Source: Isoetes taiwanensis
Taxonomy: Eukaryota; Streptophyta; Lycopodiopsida; Isoetales; Isoetaceae
Assembly (NCBI GenBank): GCA_021234155.1
Contig: JAJEKV010000527.1
Location: 1-64,000, forward strand
Direction of reading: 5' to 3'
DNA: 64,000 bases
The position numbers and the translations under genes are program-made. Below the pieces are notes generated by a model. That model searched no databases, had not been told where the DNA came from, and saw only the letters and a program-made list of their open reading frames with translations. How positions within the stretch are numbered: position 1 is the stretch's first letter; each line of letters opens with the position of its first letter. Positions 44,997-56,579 of the stretch are shown in pieces.

Positions 44997-46703
44997 ATGG
45001 GGCTGATCACAGAAGACGAAACCCGCGGAATTGAATGGCAAAAGGCCCAATCTATTTCCATTTCTTTGGATCTTATCGACGCAGCAAAGCGCCTGCTGGA
45101 TTTCCTTAAGGATGTAGACGCTAATTCATTTTTGTATGAAGATCAAGTGCTAGATCGAGCCGTGAAGAGGTATTTTTATTTTCATTATCAGTTTATTGCA
45201 TGGTATTTCTGTTGAGCTTTCTTTTTTTAGGTATGAGCAGAACTGGCTTCCGTTGCTGGCTAAATCTTGCGAATCAAAATTGCCCCTTGTGCCCCCTTTG
45301 GACTGTGCTTGGATTTGGCACTGTCACATGCTTAATCCTGTAAGTCTTAATTTTTTCAAGCTCATTTCGTTCTTTTAAATAGCGTAATATGCTTTTAAGG
45401 TTCTGAACTCATTTGCGCCTTTGTTATTTTTCGTCCTTAAGAAGGCTGATTCTCTTAGCTTCTTATCCACTTATTCATTACAGAAACAATATGCAGAGTG
45501 TCCCTCTTTTTATCCTATTATAACTGGGATATATATGCAAGACTGTAATAAATTGCTTGTTCTGATACTGTTTCCATCCAGGAACAATATGCACAAGATT
45601 GTGAAAAGCTATTTGGAAAATTGATTGATAATCCCTTCATTGATCCTTCTGTTAAACAAAAGGCAGTTGCCTCTACTGTCATTCTTTGGGAACATGAATA
45701 CCCAGACGAAGCATATGATCTTCCACTTCATGTCATAAGTGATGCCTTTGAAGATTCAAGTAAGAAAAACATAACTTATGACTTGAAAGACGCTGCAAGA
45801 AGGCAAAGAACCTTCTATTACCAGGTATATCCCTAACTCGTTCTTCTTCTTATTTTGGTAATTCAAAAAAAATGAATGATGTAGACCAATAAAGTGCAAT
45901 TTTATCAGGTCTCAGAGCCTCATTTCCTGGAAGAAAACTTTTTAAGAGCTGCAGAGATGAGGTACAAAGGATTTCTACATCTGATTAAAAACATTGAGGG
46001 GAAGGCCTTTACAGTTCCCACATATGACATTGATCTCATGTGGCATGCTCATCAACTTAGTCCAGTGAACTATGCAATGGATATGGGCAAACTACTGGGA
46101 AAATTGTTGAATCATGATGATACAGATAGTGACAGAAGCCCGGGGAAGAAGTTGAACAATGGTTTCCTTAATACCTCTAAGCTATGGAAGAGAACATACA
46201 ACTCCTTGTACCCCAAAGAAGGCACTCTTTATAGGGGGGCACCTTTTGATGCTACTGGTGCCATAAACTTGAAGACTGGAACACCAATGGGGTATATTTA
46301 TAATATAGGGGGTGGTTGTGGTGGAGGATGTGGTGGTGGAGGTTGTGGTGGAGGTTGCGGAGGACTTGGCACCCTCAAGGGAGGTGCGTGTGGTGGGGGA
46401 TGTGGCGGTGGCTGCGGTGGTGGTTGTGGTGGTGGTTGCGGTGGTAAAGTTGCATGCCTGAATGGCAGTAAATGTGGTAGCGGATGCAGTGCAGGTTGTG
46501 GCAGTGCAGGTGGATGTTGTGCAACCATGGTTGTCAGTGGGAATATGCAGTATATGCACTCTAGTGGGAATATGCAGTATATGCACTCTGGGAATATGCA
46601 CTCTGCAAATGGAGGCGCAAATGGAGGCAGCAGTTGTGGTGGTGGTTGTGGTGGAGGTTGTGGAGGAGGTGGTGGTTGTGGGTCTGGATGTGGAGGTAAT
46701 TAA
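44997..46703 (+). CDS. Glycine-rich domain protein (DUF1399/GRDP family), four exons
   Basis: This is the only intact host gene. Exons are 44,997-45,169, 45,231-45,339, 45,582-45,824 and 45,909-46,703, giving 439 residues with all GT-AG introns (61, 242 and 84 bases). The N-terminal DUF1399 region has two copies of a Trp-His motif: DCAWIWHCHMLNP (near 82-94) and YDIDLMWHAHQLSP (214-227). Exon 3 has WEHEYPDEAYDLP. A short conserved block WKRTYNSLYPKEG precedes the tail. From about residue 309 the tail is Gly-Cys repeats (GGGCGGGCGG), interrupted by three SGNMQYMHS-like repeats. Related Arabidopsis GRDP proteins are larger, carry an RNA-binding-like part, and have been linked to stress and auxin responses. 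This one is short and unusually Cys-rich. The start ATG opens the conserved N-terminus. The molecular role is unknown. Confidence 0.88.
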
Positions 46704-46770
46704 AGGTAATTAAGGTAACACCATGCACCAAGTAAACTTAACACCAGCTGCCTTTTGTTAATATATCACT

Positions 46771-46776
46771 AATAAA
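46771..46776 (+). terminator. Poly(A) signal AATAAA of the glycine-rich protein gene
   Basis: AATAAA lies 68 bases after the stop codon on the same strand. Confidence 0.55.
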
Positions 46777-47157
46777 AGTGTGGTCCGTCGAGTGTATGTA
46801 GACCTTTAGTTTGAGAGTAAGCCTTATCCTATAGATCGTCTTCAGTATAGGGCTATGTTCCTATGATATGTTCCTATGAGAGTATAGGTGTTTTCCTTAC
46901 ATGACAGAATAGCTTGTTGCACCTTTCCTATGAGAGTCTTCACTCCAAAACAATGGACCACTGAAAATCAAAGTTCGACTTGAGTTTTCTACGTTCAGAT
47001 TGCAATCATAGTAGTATACCTTAAGAGTGATTATATGGAGTTGGTGCTCTATAAATCGTAGAGGTATGCTGTCATATGAACCTTCAATGTAAAACCTAAC
47101 CTTTGTTGGAGTTGGTATCTATCAATCCTATTTGATTGAAGTATAGAATTTATATAA
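46777..47157. other. Downstream intergenic sequence
   Basis: AT-rich sequence with no gene seen. CCTATGAGAGT recurs three times near 46,860-46,940. Confidence 0.45.
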
Positions 47158-47220
47158 CTAGTAACGGGTGCCCGGCGTTGCCGGGCATAGGTACCAGTCA
47201 AGGGCATAGGTACCAGTCAA
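47158..47220 (-). mobile_element. Helitron-like 3' terminus
   Basis: On the minus strand a stem GCCCGGC-AAC-GCCGGGC (47,170-47,186) is followed by ACCCGTTA and CTAG, then T. A GC-rich hairpin some 8-12 bases before a terminal CTRR, next to a T, is the hallmark of Helitron 3' ends. Beside it a 19-bp unit GGGCATAGGTACCAGTCAA is duplicated in tandem (47,183-47,220). No Rep/helicase gene and no clear TC 5' end was found, so it is non-autonomous or truncated. Confidence 0.5.
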
Positions 47221-50200
47221 GCACTGGCTGAATTTTAAGTTGATGTTGGTTTGGCATGACCTCTATAACAAAGTAGTGCTACATAGCTATGACAAAATGA
47301 CTTGCTACTTGCGTATAAGGAAACATGAATACATTATTGCAAATTTGTATGTTGTGATTTTTGCAATAATGTTCTATGGGTGGGGCTTAGGTAGATGTTA
47401 GCAGGCAAGGATGTAAAAATACCCAAAGAAGTGTTTGTTTAATTGGTTGTTTGTAGTATGGAAAATTTATGGCTAAGATCCTACATATAACTGAAGGTTG
47501 ATATGCCAAATTGCAAGGGTTTGAACATGGAGGCCTTGATATAATTTCAACACTATTGATGTAGCTACAATTTGCTTACCTTCACATTAGAACAGATAAT
47601 GTAGGTCAACTTTGTCACTCATTGCTATTTCTTCCTTTTTCTTTTGCGTTTGTTTACTCAATGCGTGATCGAAAGAGGTTAAATTAGTTGTATGTTTATT
47701 AGAGAGCCATGCGAACTAAATTTGCAAATTAATTGTTGAGTTTAGTGCTGCTCATGTGGATTAGCGGGCAAATATATTTGTACATATGTCCACGTAGGTT
47801 GGAGATGTAATATTGTTGCTTGATGGGCATTCTTTGTGTAACGTTTGCAAGGGTGCTTGCAAATAGATTGCATTATAGAAGGGTTGTGTCCACATAGGTT
47901 GAAGATGCTACTATTGTAAGCATTCTTTATGTAATGTTTGCAATAAAGCTGCATTATAGAAGAGTGGTTGCAAAAAGGTTGCATAATAAAAGGTTGTTGG
48001 AGGACGTTCATGGAAGCATGCATAGAATTGTCATGAGAAAGCTTTATTGAGATGCATCTCATATAATTATTCAAGATTTGTGAGAAGACCATATTTGCCT
48101 ATAGTTGCCATTGTTGTAAGTGAAAGGTTCAATGCATAAAACATAACAGTTTCTAAAAGAGAGTCCATGTCTAAAAGAAAGCAAGAGGACCCTATGAGAC
48201 TTAACATATGCAAGAACGAATTTGTAAAATATAAGAGTATATATTGACCCAATTATTTTCGAAAGTTAACTTGTTTCTCATTATTATATAAATATACAAA
48301 GTTATAATACAATTGTTTTTTCTTTATTCAAGCATTCTACTGGTCTTATAAGATCAATTGATTCGGGCAATCTAAAAAATCAATGTATTTCCTTCTCTCT
48401 TGTATGTCGTATGTTGCAGTGCTTACTGGTGTTAAATTGTAAAGAAACCCTTGTAATTGAACAAAGCATCTATTTCCAAGTATCATATCCCTGCACAATT
48501 CATGTTCTTAACAAAGAGCTATAAATGGCTCCTACAACCGCGTAATTTACAATGCAATTATGCTTTTCTGGACCCACTTGCAATTTCAGACCCACTCGGG
48601 ATCAACCCCATTCGGGCCTTAGAATGAGCTGCCAAAATTCCTTGATCGTATATATTATTGGAGTTGGCAGCGCATGTTTAGTTTGAATTGCAATGCCATT
48701 ATGTTGCACGTAAAGAAGAAAAGGTTTCAAGCGAATTAGAATGGGCATGTCTCCAACTTATCTTCTTACTACAATTAGAGAATATATGCTAACTATGGGG
48801 TGTGGTGGTCCCCTTGGTTCATTCGTTTAAGAAAGTTTCTTTCTCTACTTGCTAACAGGACATGGATTCCTTTGTTTATTCGTTTATTTCAGCTATGCTT
48901 TTGCATTTTGCTTTCTTTAATTCAACGCACATTACTGTCTGCATCAAAATCGCATTTTTGTGCATGTTATATTTCAATCTTGCACTTAATGTTCCTTTTT
49001 TTTTCCTGAAATTATAAGCACAACAAAAAAGTATATGGCATTTAACACCCATGATCCTTAAACAAACAAAAATGCAAACTTGTAAATACCTGCTGCGACT
49101 TTCCAATGCCATGCATTGGGCTTTACTGATTTGTTGAATATTTCCTCAGCATCATTCCATATTATAATGTACAATTAACAAATGAACCTTTTTGCCTGCT
49201 ACTTCAAACACAGTTAAGTGCTAACAGAGTCGAACATAGTTATGATGTCAAGCAAATGCAGAAAAGTGGCAGTTCATGGGAAAAATATAAGGTACAAAAA
49301 AGTGACAGTTAAACAGAAGAAGCCCCCTACTTCAAGGTATAAGAGTACTCATCAAAATGAGCCCTTTTGATTGTAATAGAAAAATGAGATCTTTTGAAAT
49401 GATCAAACAAAAAAACTGTCATCCGCTTGAATGAAGGTCTCCATAAAATGATCCTGCAGCCAAATACAGAAATACAGATCAGGGAAAACCCAATAAATCA
49501 AACATTCTACAAACATGCATATGTACTTGAAGTTAGAAACATGTAGAAATAAGGTCTTTTACAATAGCTTTGGTCCAATAGCAAACATTCTACATAGCGT
49601 TAAATTCCTCCATGCAAACCTTCCAATTCCTCCATGCATGCAAATAATCATGTCCTCTATAAGCGCAGACAGATGTAACCAATTAAATAGTTGGTTAACA
49701 TGTTGCCAGACCCTTTCACCCTTCCAAAGATTCACAACAAACAGTTTTTCGAACTGATTTTCGTAATGTAACAAAGGATGAACCTTTGCAATCTATATAT
49801 CCAGCAACATAAGCTAATAGAAAAAAAAAAAGATACTTGCATGCTCTATAAAGAAAGAAATTGCACTGTGCATACGTGACAGGAATGAAAATGGCACTAA
49901 TGTTTACCTTTTGCGTGCCCAATGGCTGGTCCCTGGAGATCCTGTAAAATTTTGAGAACATGGAAATGACTATAAAAAAGATTTTAAATGACTATATAGA
50001 AATGAATAAGCTGGCCTTCCATTTCTTTTTCTTATTTTGTCTTGTCTTGTCCAGCAATGATGCAACCTAACCTACAATGCATTAATGCGTTTGCAAAATA
50101 TACGAACGTGTTTTCTACATGCACCTGACAACAAAAATAGTTATAGCGTCAAAACAGAGGTGGGATATCTAAGCCAAAAAATTTAGTAGAAAACCCCGTA

Positions 50201-53099
50201 TTTCTTAAAAAGAACAGATCCAACTGTTATTTACAACTCTGTGAATCAAATTCCTGGAATTAGACAAACAAATTGCTCGTTTTATGTTAACTCTATAAAT
50301 TAAACCTCTAACAATGCAAAGCAACAGATTAGAAAGCACCAATATGAGATTTCTACTCAACAAACAATAAAGTACACCACGATAGCCATTATTTACTTTT
50401 TCTTCGTGTCATTGGTGGAAAGGGAGCATAAGAATTGCAAGATAGCATAGAGTAGCGCTTGTAATATTCTATACTAACTAAAAATATTAGGAATGCGTAG
50501 TTCTAATTCTTTGGCACTTGCATGAAAAGAAATGGGAAATAGTTAAATAGAACTGTTTGCCAAATGTCAATTATAGCTCCACATAACAATAATATAGGTT
50601 GCAAATGCAGAATACCAAAGAAATTTCCCCTTTCTATATTAAAAATAAATTTAATTTCTTATTTTGTTCCTGTACGTAAACAACATAAAGTTAACTCCCT
50701 CTACATTGTGAAGTTTCCTTCCTTTACACCAACCTTGCATAAATCTAAGCTTGCATATGAATTGATGCCTAGGATATAGCAACTCATGCAATTACTACAA
50801 TCTACAACTAACTACTACAGATCATCTAAGAAATCATCTAAGAAATGATAGTGGCATGCAAAGTAGCTTACCATGTTCTATCTGAACAATGATGCCTGCA
50901 GTGTAGAAGAGCGTCTGCAGCCATGTATGTCTTCTTGAAATTAGCACCACCAACAACTCAAATATTGAGCCAGATATATTGAAGCAGTTGTTCTTCTTGC
51001 TTCAATAGTTGCAGCCAGAGCCAAGGGACACACGAATCTTATGAAAAAGCTCACAGGATCTGCTAGAAGAAATATAAGCATTTAATAAGAAGATAATTAG
51101 CCAACAAAAAGAACTTCATATTATGTTGGTGTGTATGCACCTTCTGAATAGTTTATAAATTTGTTCCTTCTTTCTTCACTACTTTGTCTCATTCTTGTAG
51201 CCTGCATGCAATAATCATTGTTATCAGATATGCATTTTGGAAAGAAGCCGATAAACATTTTGAGGATGAAATTTCACAAATTATTTGAAGGATGTCGATT
51301 ATGAAGTTTAACTATTTGAATCTTTGAATACGCAAGCAATATATCCTAAATTACATTTGTTGTTGGATCAGGTAGACTCAAGTTCCATTGCCCACCGACT
51401 TGCCATCTCCAAACTAACTCCTTGTCTTGCCACACAACCTGCTACAAAATTTAAGGACATGGATTGTAAGATACCCAGCCTTAATGGTAAGACAACCAAG
51501 TCTTATGGAGTTGGCAAATGTCTTTGGTCCCTAATGAAGTCGCCAAGGTTATCTTGATGACTTTTTCTAAACCCTTGTAGCCCACATAAAACCGGGACAA
51601 ACCGGAGTCATGCAGATAAAACTGAGTCATATTATATGACACCTTTTGCCCACCTTTTGCACGTAATTAGAAGCATGGAACCGCAGGCTATAAATTCAGT
51701 CCATAAGGGTAATAGAGACATTGCAAAACTAATATGATCTCATAATACCGCCTCGATGGCAAACCCATTCAATGGTTAACAATTAATTAGCATTGAGCCC
51801 TTTGCATGAATTATCTATATGTCGTATTTCTCAAAAATAGTGACATTGTTCGGCATGCAATAGGCAAGCGAAACTTTCCTAGTTAGTTCATGCTTCTTTG
51901 TTACCCTATTACTCCTCTAAGCAAGCATGTACGTGCTCATGCGGCTAATAGGGACAAACCTATCTATACCGCAAAAGAACATGGAATAGCGAGTTACTTG
52001 AAAAATGTAAGGGGCCACCCGTTTGTTTCGTTAATTGACAAAGAACATCCGCCGGCATGGTTGGAAGCCATTTCGTTATTTGGCAATTAACTTTCAACAG
52101 TTGTGAAAGCTATCAATACCAAGCATTTCAAAACATCTAACACGGAGATAACAGCCATACCACTCTTCCGGATCAGCGAGGGAGATGATTCGGTGACCGC
52201 AGATGAAAATACGTAAGAAATTTAAAGAGATAATCAAAAGTGCAAAAAACAAATTATAATGAACCCGTTCGACATTTAACAACCAGGTATGCCTCTAAAT
52301 CGTGCATCCGATTGTGTAAAACAAATATACCCGGATGTGCTTGATATGTTTGCTTTCAAAGATAGACATGCATGATTATTACGGCAATACTCAAGTAATC
52401 GATGGTCATCACCACCCCCTCGCCATAGCTCTCCCTCGGCAGTCCAAATTGGGCGTGCAACATTGAGTCCCCGCCGTTATATGCCGGTAAATCTTTTTAT
52501 CCAACTCTGTTCATAGGCTCAAAAACACGCCAGACATTTTTGTCATGTTCTCAATCTAGGTCTCCTCTCGGATGCAACCCCACCAAGACATCCGACATTA
52601 GATTTCGCCGAAAACCTATTGAGTTGCGGTGCATGCCATAGATCACAAAAAGCTCGTACCAGGAATAATCGAAGATCTTATAGCTCCAGAATCTGCATGT
52701 GCCCTGCCAGCATCCCTATCGATCTCCCGACACATGAAGGAGATCGAACCGTCTCCTCCCACGTGAACCCCTAATTTTTAGTTCAGTCTCTTTTTTTTTC
52801 CTTCATCTCATTTTTTTGGTTTATTCGAAAAACTTCCAAGAACCAAAAACCCCAAACCATAGGAAATCAAGTTAAGGGAAAAATCTAAAAAGTTTTTGGG
52901 GTGCCGGAAAAACCAAATTTAAACAATAGATAGGGTTAATAGGAATAAACCAAACATATTATTAAACTCAGACCCAAGCACAAGAACCAATCAAACATGT
53001 CTTTCTAGGTACCCGCATCATAAGCAATTATGGTTTGTTAGTTGATGAAAAGCGTATGTAACATAAGGTTTTAGTGGCAAGTGACGCATAGAAGCAAGG
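47221..53099. other. AT-rich non-coding region
   Basis: Nearly 6 kb without a supported gene. Short open frames (for example 51,890-52,090 and 47,742-48,092) have no recognisable motif and no splice-consistent partners. 52,400-52,760 is richer in GC and could be an old exon or repeat, but nothing can be named. Confidence 0.5.
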
Positions 53100-54560
53100 G
53101 CAGATTCAGACCGATTTGATAGAAGGAGTAGCAGTCGTGGCCGACTTGGTAGGATTTTCATCACTTGCTAGGAGTAGCAGTCATTGTGGCTGATTTGGTA
53201 GGATTTTCATTACGGACTGGAGTCTCTTGAAGGCCGATTTCATTAGATATTCATGTTTATGTGATATGCAGAGCCGGTCGCAGGTTAGGTGGAAAGCTTA
53301 GAAGGCACCCTATTTCTTGTGAAGACAGGTTTCTATTGCTTTTCAAAGCATCTTCAACTGGGAAGTTAAGGTAGATGCTCCATTACCTTGGTGAATCTAT
53401 GTTCTGTAGGTGTTTCTCCTATCACACAGGAGGCATGTTTAGTTTTTTTGCCTTATTAGAAGGTTGAGCAATGACAAGGCCCTTATGTCCTATACTCTAG
53501 TGCTGCTTACTTTGGCAGCAGGTTCAAATCATCATATGAAGCTGATCCTGTATAAATCGTATTTGGAATGGTGTTCAAATCTCTAGGATGCATCTGCTCT
53601 AAGTTGCTATTTTGTTACATGATTTCTAAATCCAACTAGTGCATTTGTACCTGTACGTCTTACAAAAGACTAGATCTAATGCAATTTCCATGGTTTAGTG
53701 GCCCCTAAAAAATAGAGTCGCATCAGCATTTGATCAAACGCCTAGGTTTAGGACTAGTATGAACCGAGGTGGCATATGCTATGGAATATTTATAGACCCA
53801 GCGGCTAGAAATGCACGAGAGCATTCATCAACAATATAGAAAAGGGAAGATGTGGGTGAAGCAGAGGGTAGATGCGATTGAAGGAGAGAAACAAAGGCGA
53901 ATGCACGCCAATTTGTTGAAACAAATAACAGCTTTGGCCAATTTGGTAGGATTTTCATTAAGGATTGGAGGCTCTTGATGGCCGATTTCATTAGATATTC
54001 ATGTTTATATGTATGCAGGGTCGAATCACTCACTGTTTGCAGGTTGTGGAAAGCTTAGAAGGCGCTCTATTTCTTGTGAAGACATGTTTCTGTCGCTTAT
54101 GCCGCCAGAGCATCCTCAACATGGAAATTAAGGTAGATGCTCCATTACCTTTTTTGTTTAATCCGTGTTTTGTAGGTGTTTCTCCTCTCATATATGAGAC
54201 AATTTTGTTTTTTGCCTTATTAGAAGATTGAGCAATGACAGGGCTTTTATATTCTATACTCTATTGCTGCCTATTTTGGTAGGGGATTCAAATTCTCGCA
54301 TGAAGCTTATTATGTATGAATTTTATCCGGAATGGTGGGGTTCAAATCTTCAGGACGCATCTGCTCTACGTTTCTAAATCTGTTGCATGGTTTCTAATGT
54401 AGCTAGTGTATTTGTACATGTATGTCTGTACAAGAGACAAGGTCTAATGCACTTTCCATGGTTTAATGGCCCCTAAAAAATCGAGCCATATCAGCATTTG
54501 ACCTTGTCAAACGCCTAGTTGTAGGACTAGGATGAACCGAGGAGGCATATGATGTGGAAT
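53100..54560. repeat. ~600-bp sequence duplicated in direct orientation
   Basis: 53,140-53,740 and 53,930-54,540 share long stretches in the same order: GGTAGGATTTTCATTA, GCCGATTTCATTAGATATTC, TTAAGGTAGATGCTCCATTA, AGGTGTTTCTCCT, TTGAGCAATGACA and TGGCCCCTAAAAAAT. The copies have diverged by small indels. No coding frame is conserved. Confidence 0.75.
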
Positions 54561-54889
54561 ATTCCTAAGAGCACTCATCAGCGATATAGCATATAATTCT
54601 ATATCAATTGTACTTAATATTGTCGATCGTAAGTACGAATCTACTACATCCTCTTTCTCATCAACCCAAGGCCCTAGTTTCCAAAGAGCATTAGTCTAAA
54701 AATGCTATATATTCATCCATTTACATTAGGCATGAGATAGTAAAATGGGAGGACACAATTGATACTCAAACTTGCTAAATCTCTTAAATTTTTTACGTGC
54801 TGTTCTAGTTGCTCCTGCTCCTATTTTCGTGGAGGCTTCTTCGTGCCCTCAATTTCGTATCTCGAAGATTTCTCTCCACGAGTTTATTA
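54561..54889. other. Unassigned spacer
   Basis: AT-rich sequence. I see no gene. Confidence 0.4.
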
Positions 54890-56390
54890 AATCTGAAAAG
54901 CAAGATCCAAGTTCAGTATTTGCAATCTAGGTTAATCTGTCCGCTAGCTCTGCACCAGTGAAGTTTGCTCCAATGCTGATATATATTGAAGAAAATCTAG
55001 CTACTGGTTTCATTCGACATTCTCTGTCCCCTGTTGGAGTGCCTATCTTCTTCGTCAAAAAGAAGGACGGCTTCTTGCGCTCGTCGTTGAATATCGCGAC
55101 CTCAATAAATCACAATGCTAGAGTTGTTGGAGTGGCTCCAAGGTGCGTGCTATTTTACGAAGACTGACCTTCATGGTGCCTATAATCTTATCCGGATCTG
55201 GAGGGTGATGAGTGGAAGACAACATTTCGAACTTGGTATGGCTAGTTTGAGTGAACAGTTATACCGTTTGGGCTTACCAATGCTCCAACAGTATTTCAGA
55301 ATATGGACAATGATGTCTTCCGGGAGTTGTTGGATATTTTCTTACCATCTATTTGGATGATATTCTTATTTATTCTAAGACTCTTGAAGAACATGAGAGA
55401 CATATTCGACAGGTCCTTCAGAAGCTTCATGAGCATGGGTTATATGTCGAACTTGAGAAGAGCCGGTTCGAGTAGGACACTGTGAAGTTCCTTGGTTACC
55501 ATATCACTCCACATGGAGTCTCTATGGCTTCCAAAAGCTCAGCACTGTTCTGGAGTGACAAACACATTCATCTATTCGAGATGTTCAGTATTTTCTTGGG
55601 TTTGCCAATTTCTATCAGCGTTTCATTCGGGATTATTCAGAGATTGCCCTTCCTTTGACACGCCTTGCGGTTAAGGATGTGCCTTTTGAATAGAGTGTGG
55701 AAGCAGAATATGCTTTTGTTACCCTGAAGCATGCTTTTACCACGACATTAGTTCTTGCCCGTGCAGATCCTTCGTGCCCATATGCTGTCAAAGCAGATGT
55801 TTCTGATTTTGCTCTTAATGGTATCCTATCAATGGAGGGCAATGACCATGAATTGCATCCGATCGCCTATCACTCGTGGAAGTTTCAAGCTACTAGAATC
55901 AGCTATCCAATTTATGACAAGCAGTTGTTAGCGATAGTTAATTCTTTTGAGAATTGGAGATGTTTCCTAGAAGGATCTCCTCATAAGGTCACAGTCTTTA
56001 TAAATCATCGAAATCTAGAATATTTTCAGTCTACTCGAGTGCTCAACCATCGTCAAGATCAGTGGCATACTCAAATATTATCCCGCATTGATTTTGTGAT
56101 CAAATACCGTCCTAGAATTCTCCAAGGAAAGCGTAATGCCTTATCTCGACACTCTTACTTTGAGCCTAAGCTAGGTGATCCTGCATTTAATCAGCAATCA
56201 TAGGTTATTCTAGGGAATGATCGGTTCCAGCTTATGACCATCACTTTATTTAAGAGGCCTCATGATACAACCTTGTTGGAGTATGTTCGGGCATCTCTAC
56301 CCTCTGATCCATTGGCTCAAGATGTAGTCTCACATCTTGGCATTGCATCGATCTTCTCGGCAAATACGATCGGACTATGACCAAGATTTA
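54890..56390 (+). pseudogene. Ty3/Gypsy RT-RNase H fragment, Tcn1-like
   Basis: Plus-strand blocks: [20 protein letters not shown] and [50 protein letters not shown] with the intact YLDD active site (about 55,345); [33 protein letters not shown]; then an open RNase H frame 55,697-56,203 with ADVSDFALNGILSMEGND, LHPIAYHSWKFQATRISYPI, DKQLLAIVNSFENWRCFLEG and NHRNLEYFQSTRVLNHRQ. The YHSRKFxPAEINYxIHDKELLAIV style is commonest in fungal Gypsy elements and in Tcn1-like chromoviruses reported from mosses and other early land plants. That placement is from memory. It has several frameshifts, no LTRs in view, and it ends in Copia sequence. Confidence 0.85.
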
Positions 56391-56579
56391 GATGGCAAAA
56401 ATGATCTTCTCTCAGACACCAAGGGTGAGTACAGTGCAACTAAAAATAATACAGATTTTGACTTTGAAAATGATGAGGAAGAGGCGAACACGTGTCTCAA
56501 ACAATGGAACAAATTAAAAGTTTGGATGCAAATGAAAAGGGGAAAAAAAACCATAAGCGTACAGAGGCATAGGTTTTGA

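Noticed and set aside
46182-46601. Minus-strand 139-codon frame rich in Thr/Ala, and the 76-codon Pro-rich frame
   Set aside because: They are antisense shadows of the Gly-Cys repeats in exon 4 of the GRDP gene.
50469-50500. TCTATACTAACTAAAA as a Helitron 5' end
   Set aside because: Its orientation does not match the minus-sense 3' end at 47,158, and the motif is too short and AT-rich to stand alone.
51890-52090. 66-codon frame with KEHGIASYLKNVRGHPFVSL
   Set aside because: No family recognised, no neighbouring exons with splice sites, and isolated in non-coding sequence.
46777-53099. tRNA, rRNA or snoRNA genes
   Set aside because: No cloverleaf-type or conserved box motifs were recognised by eye. 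A covariance search would be needed to exclude them.
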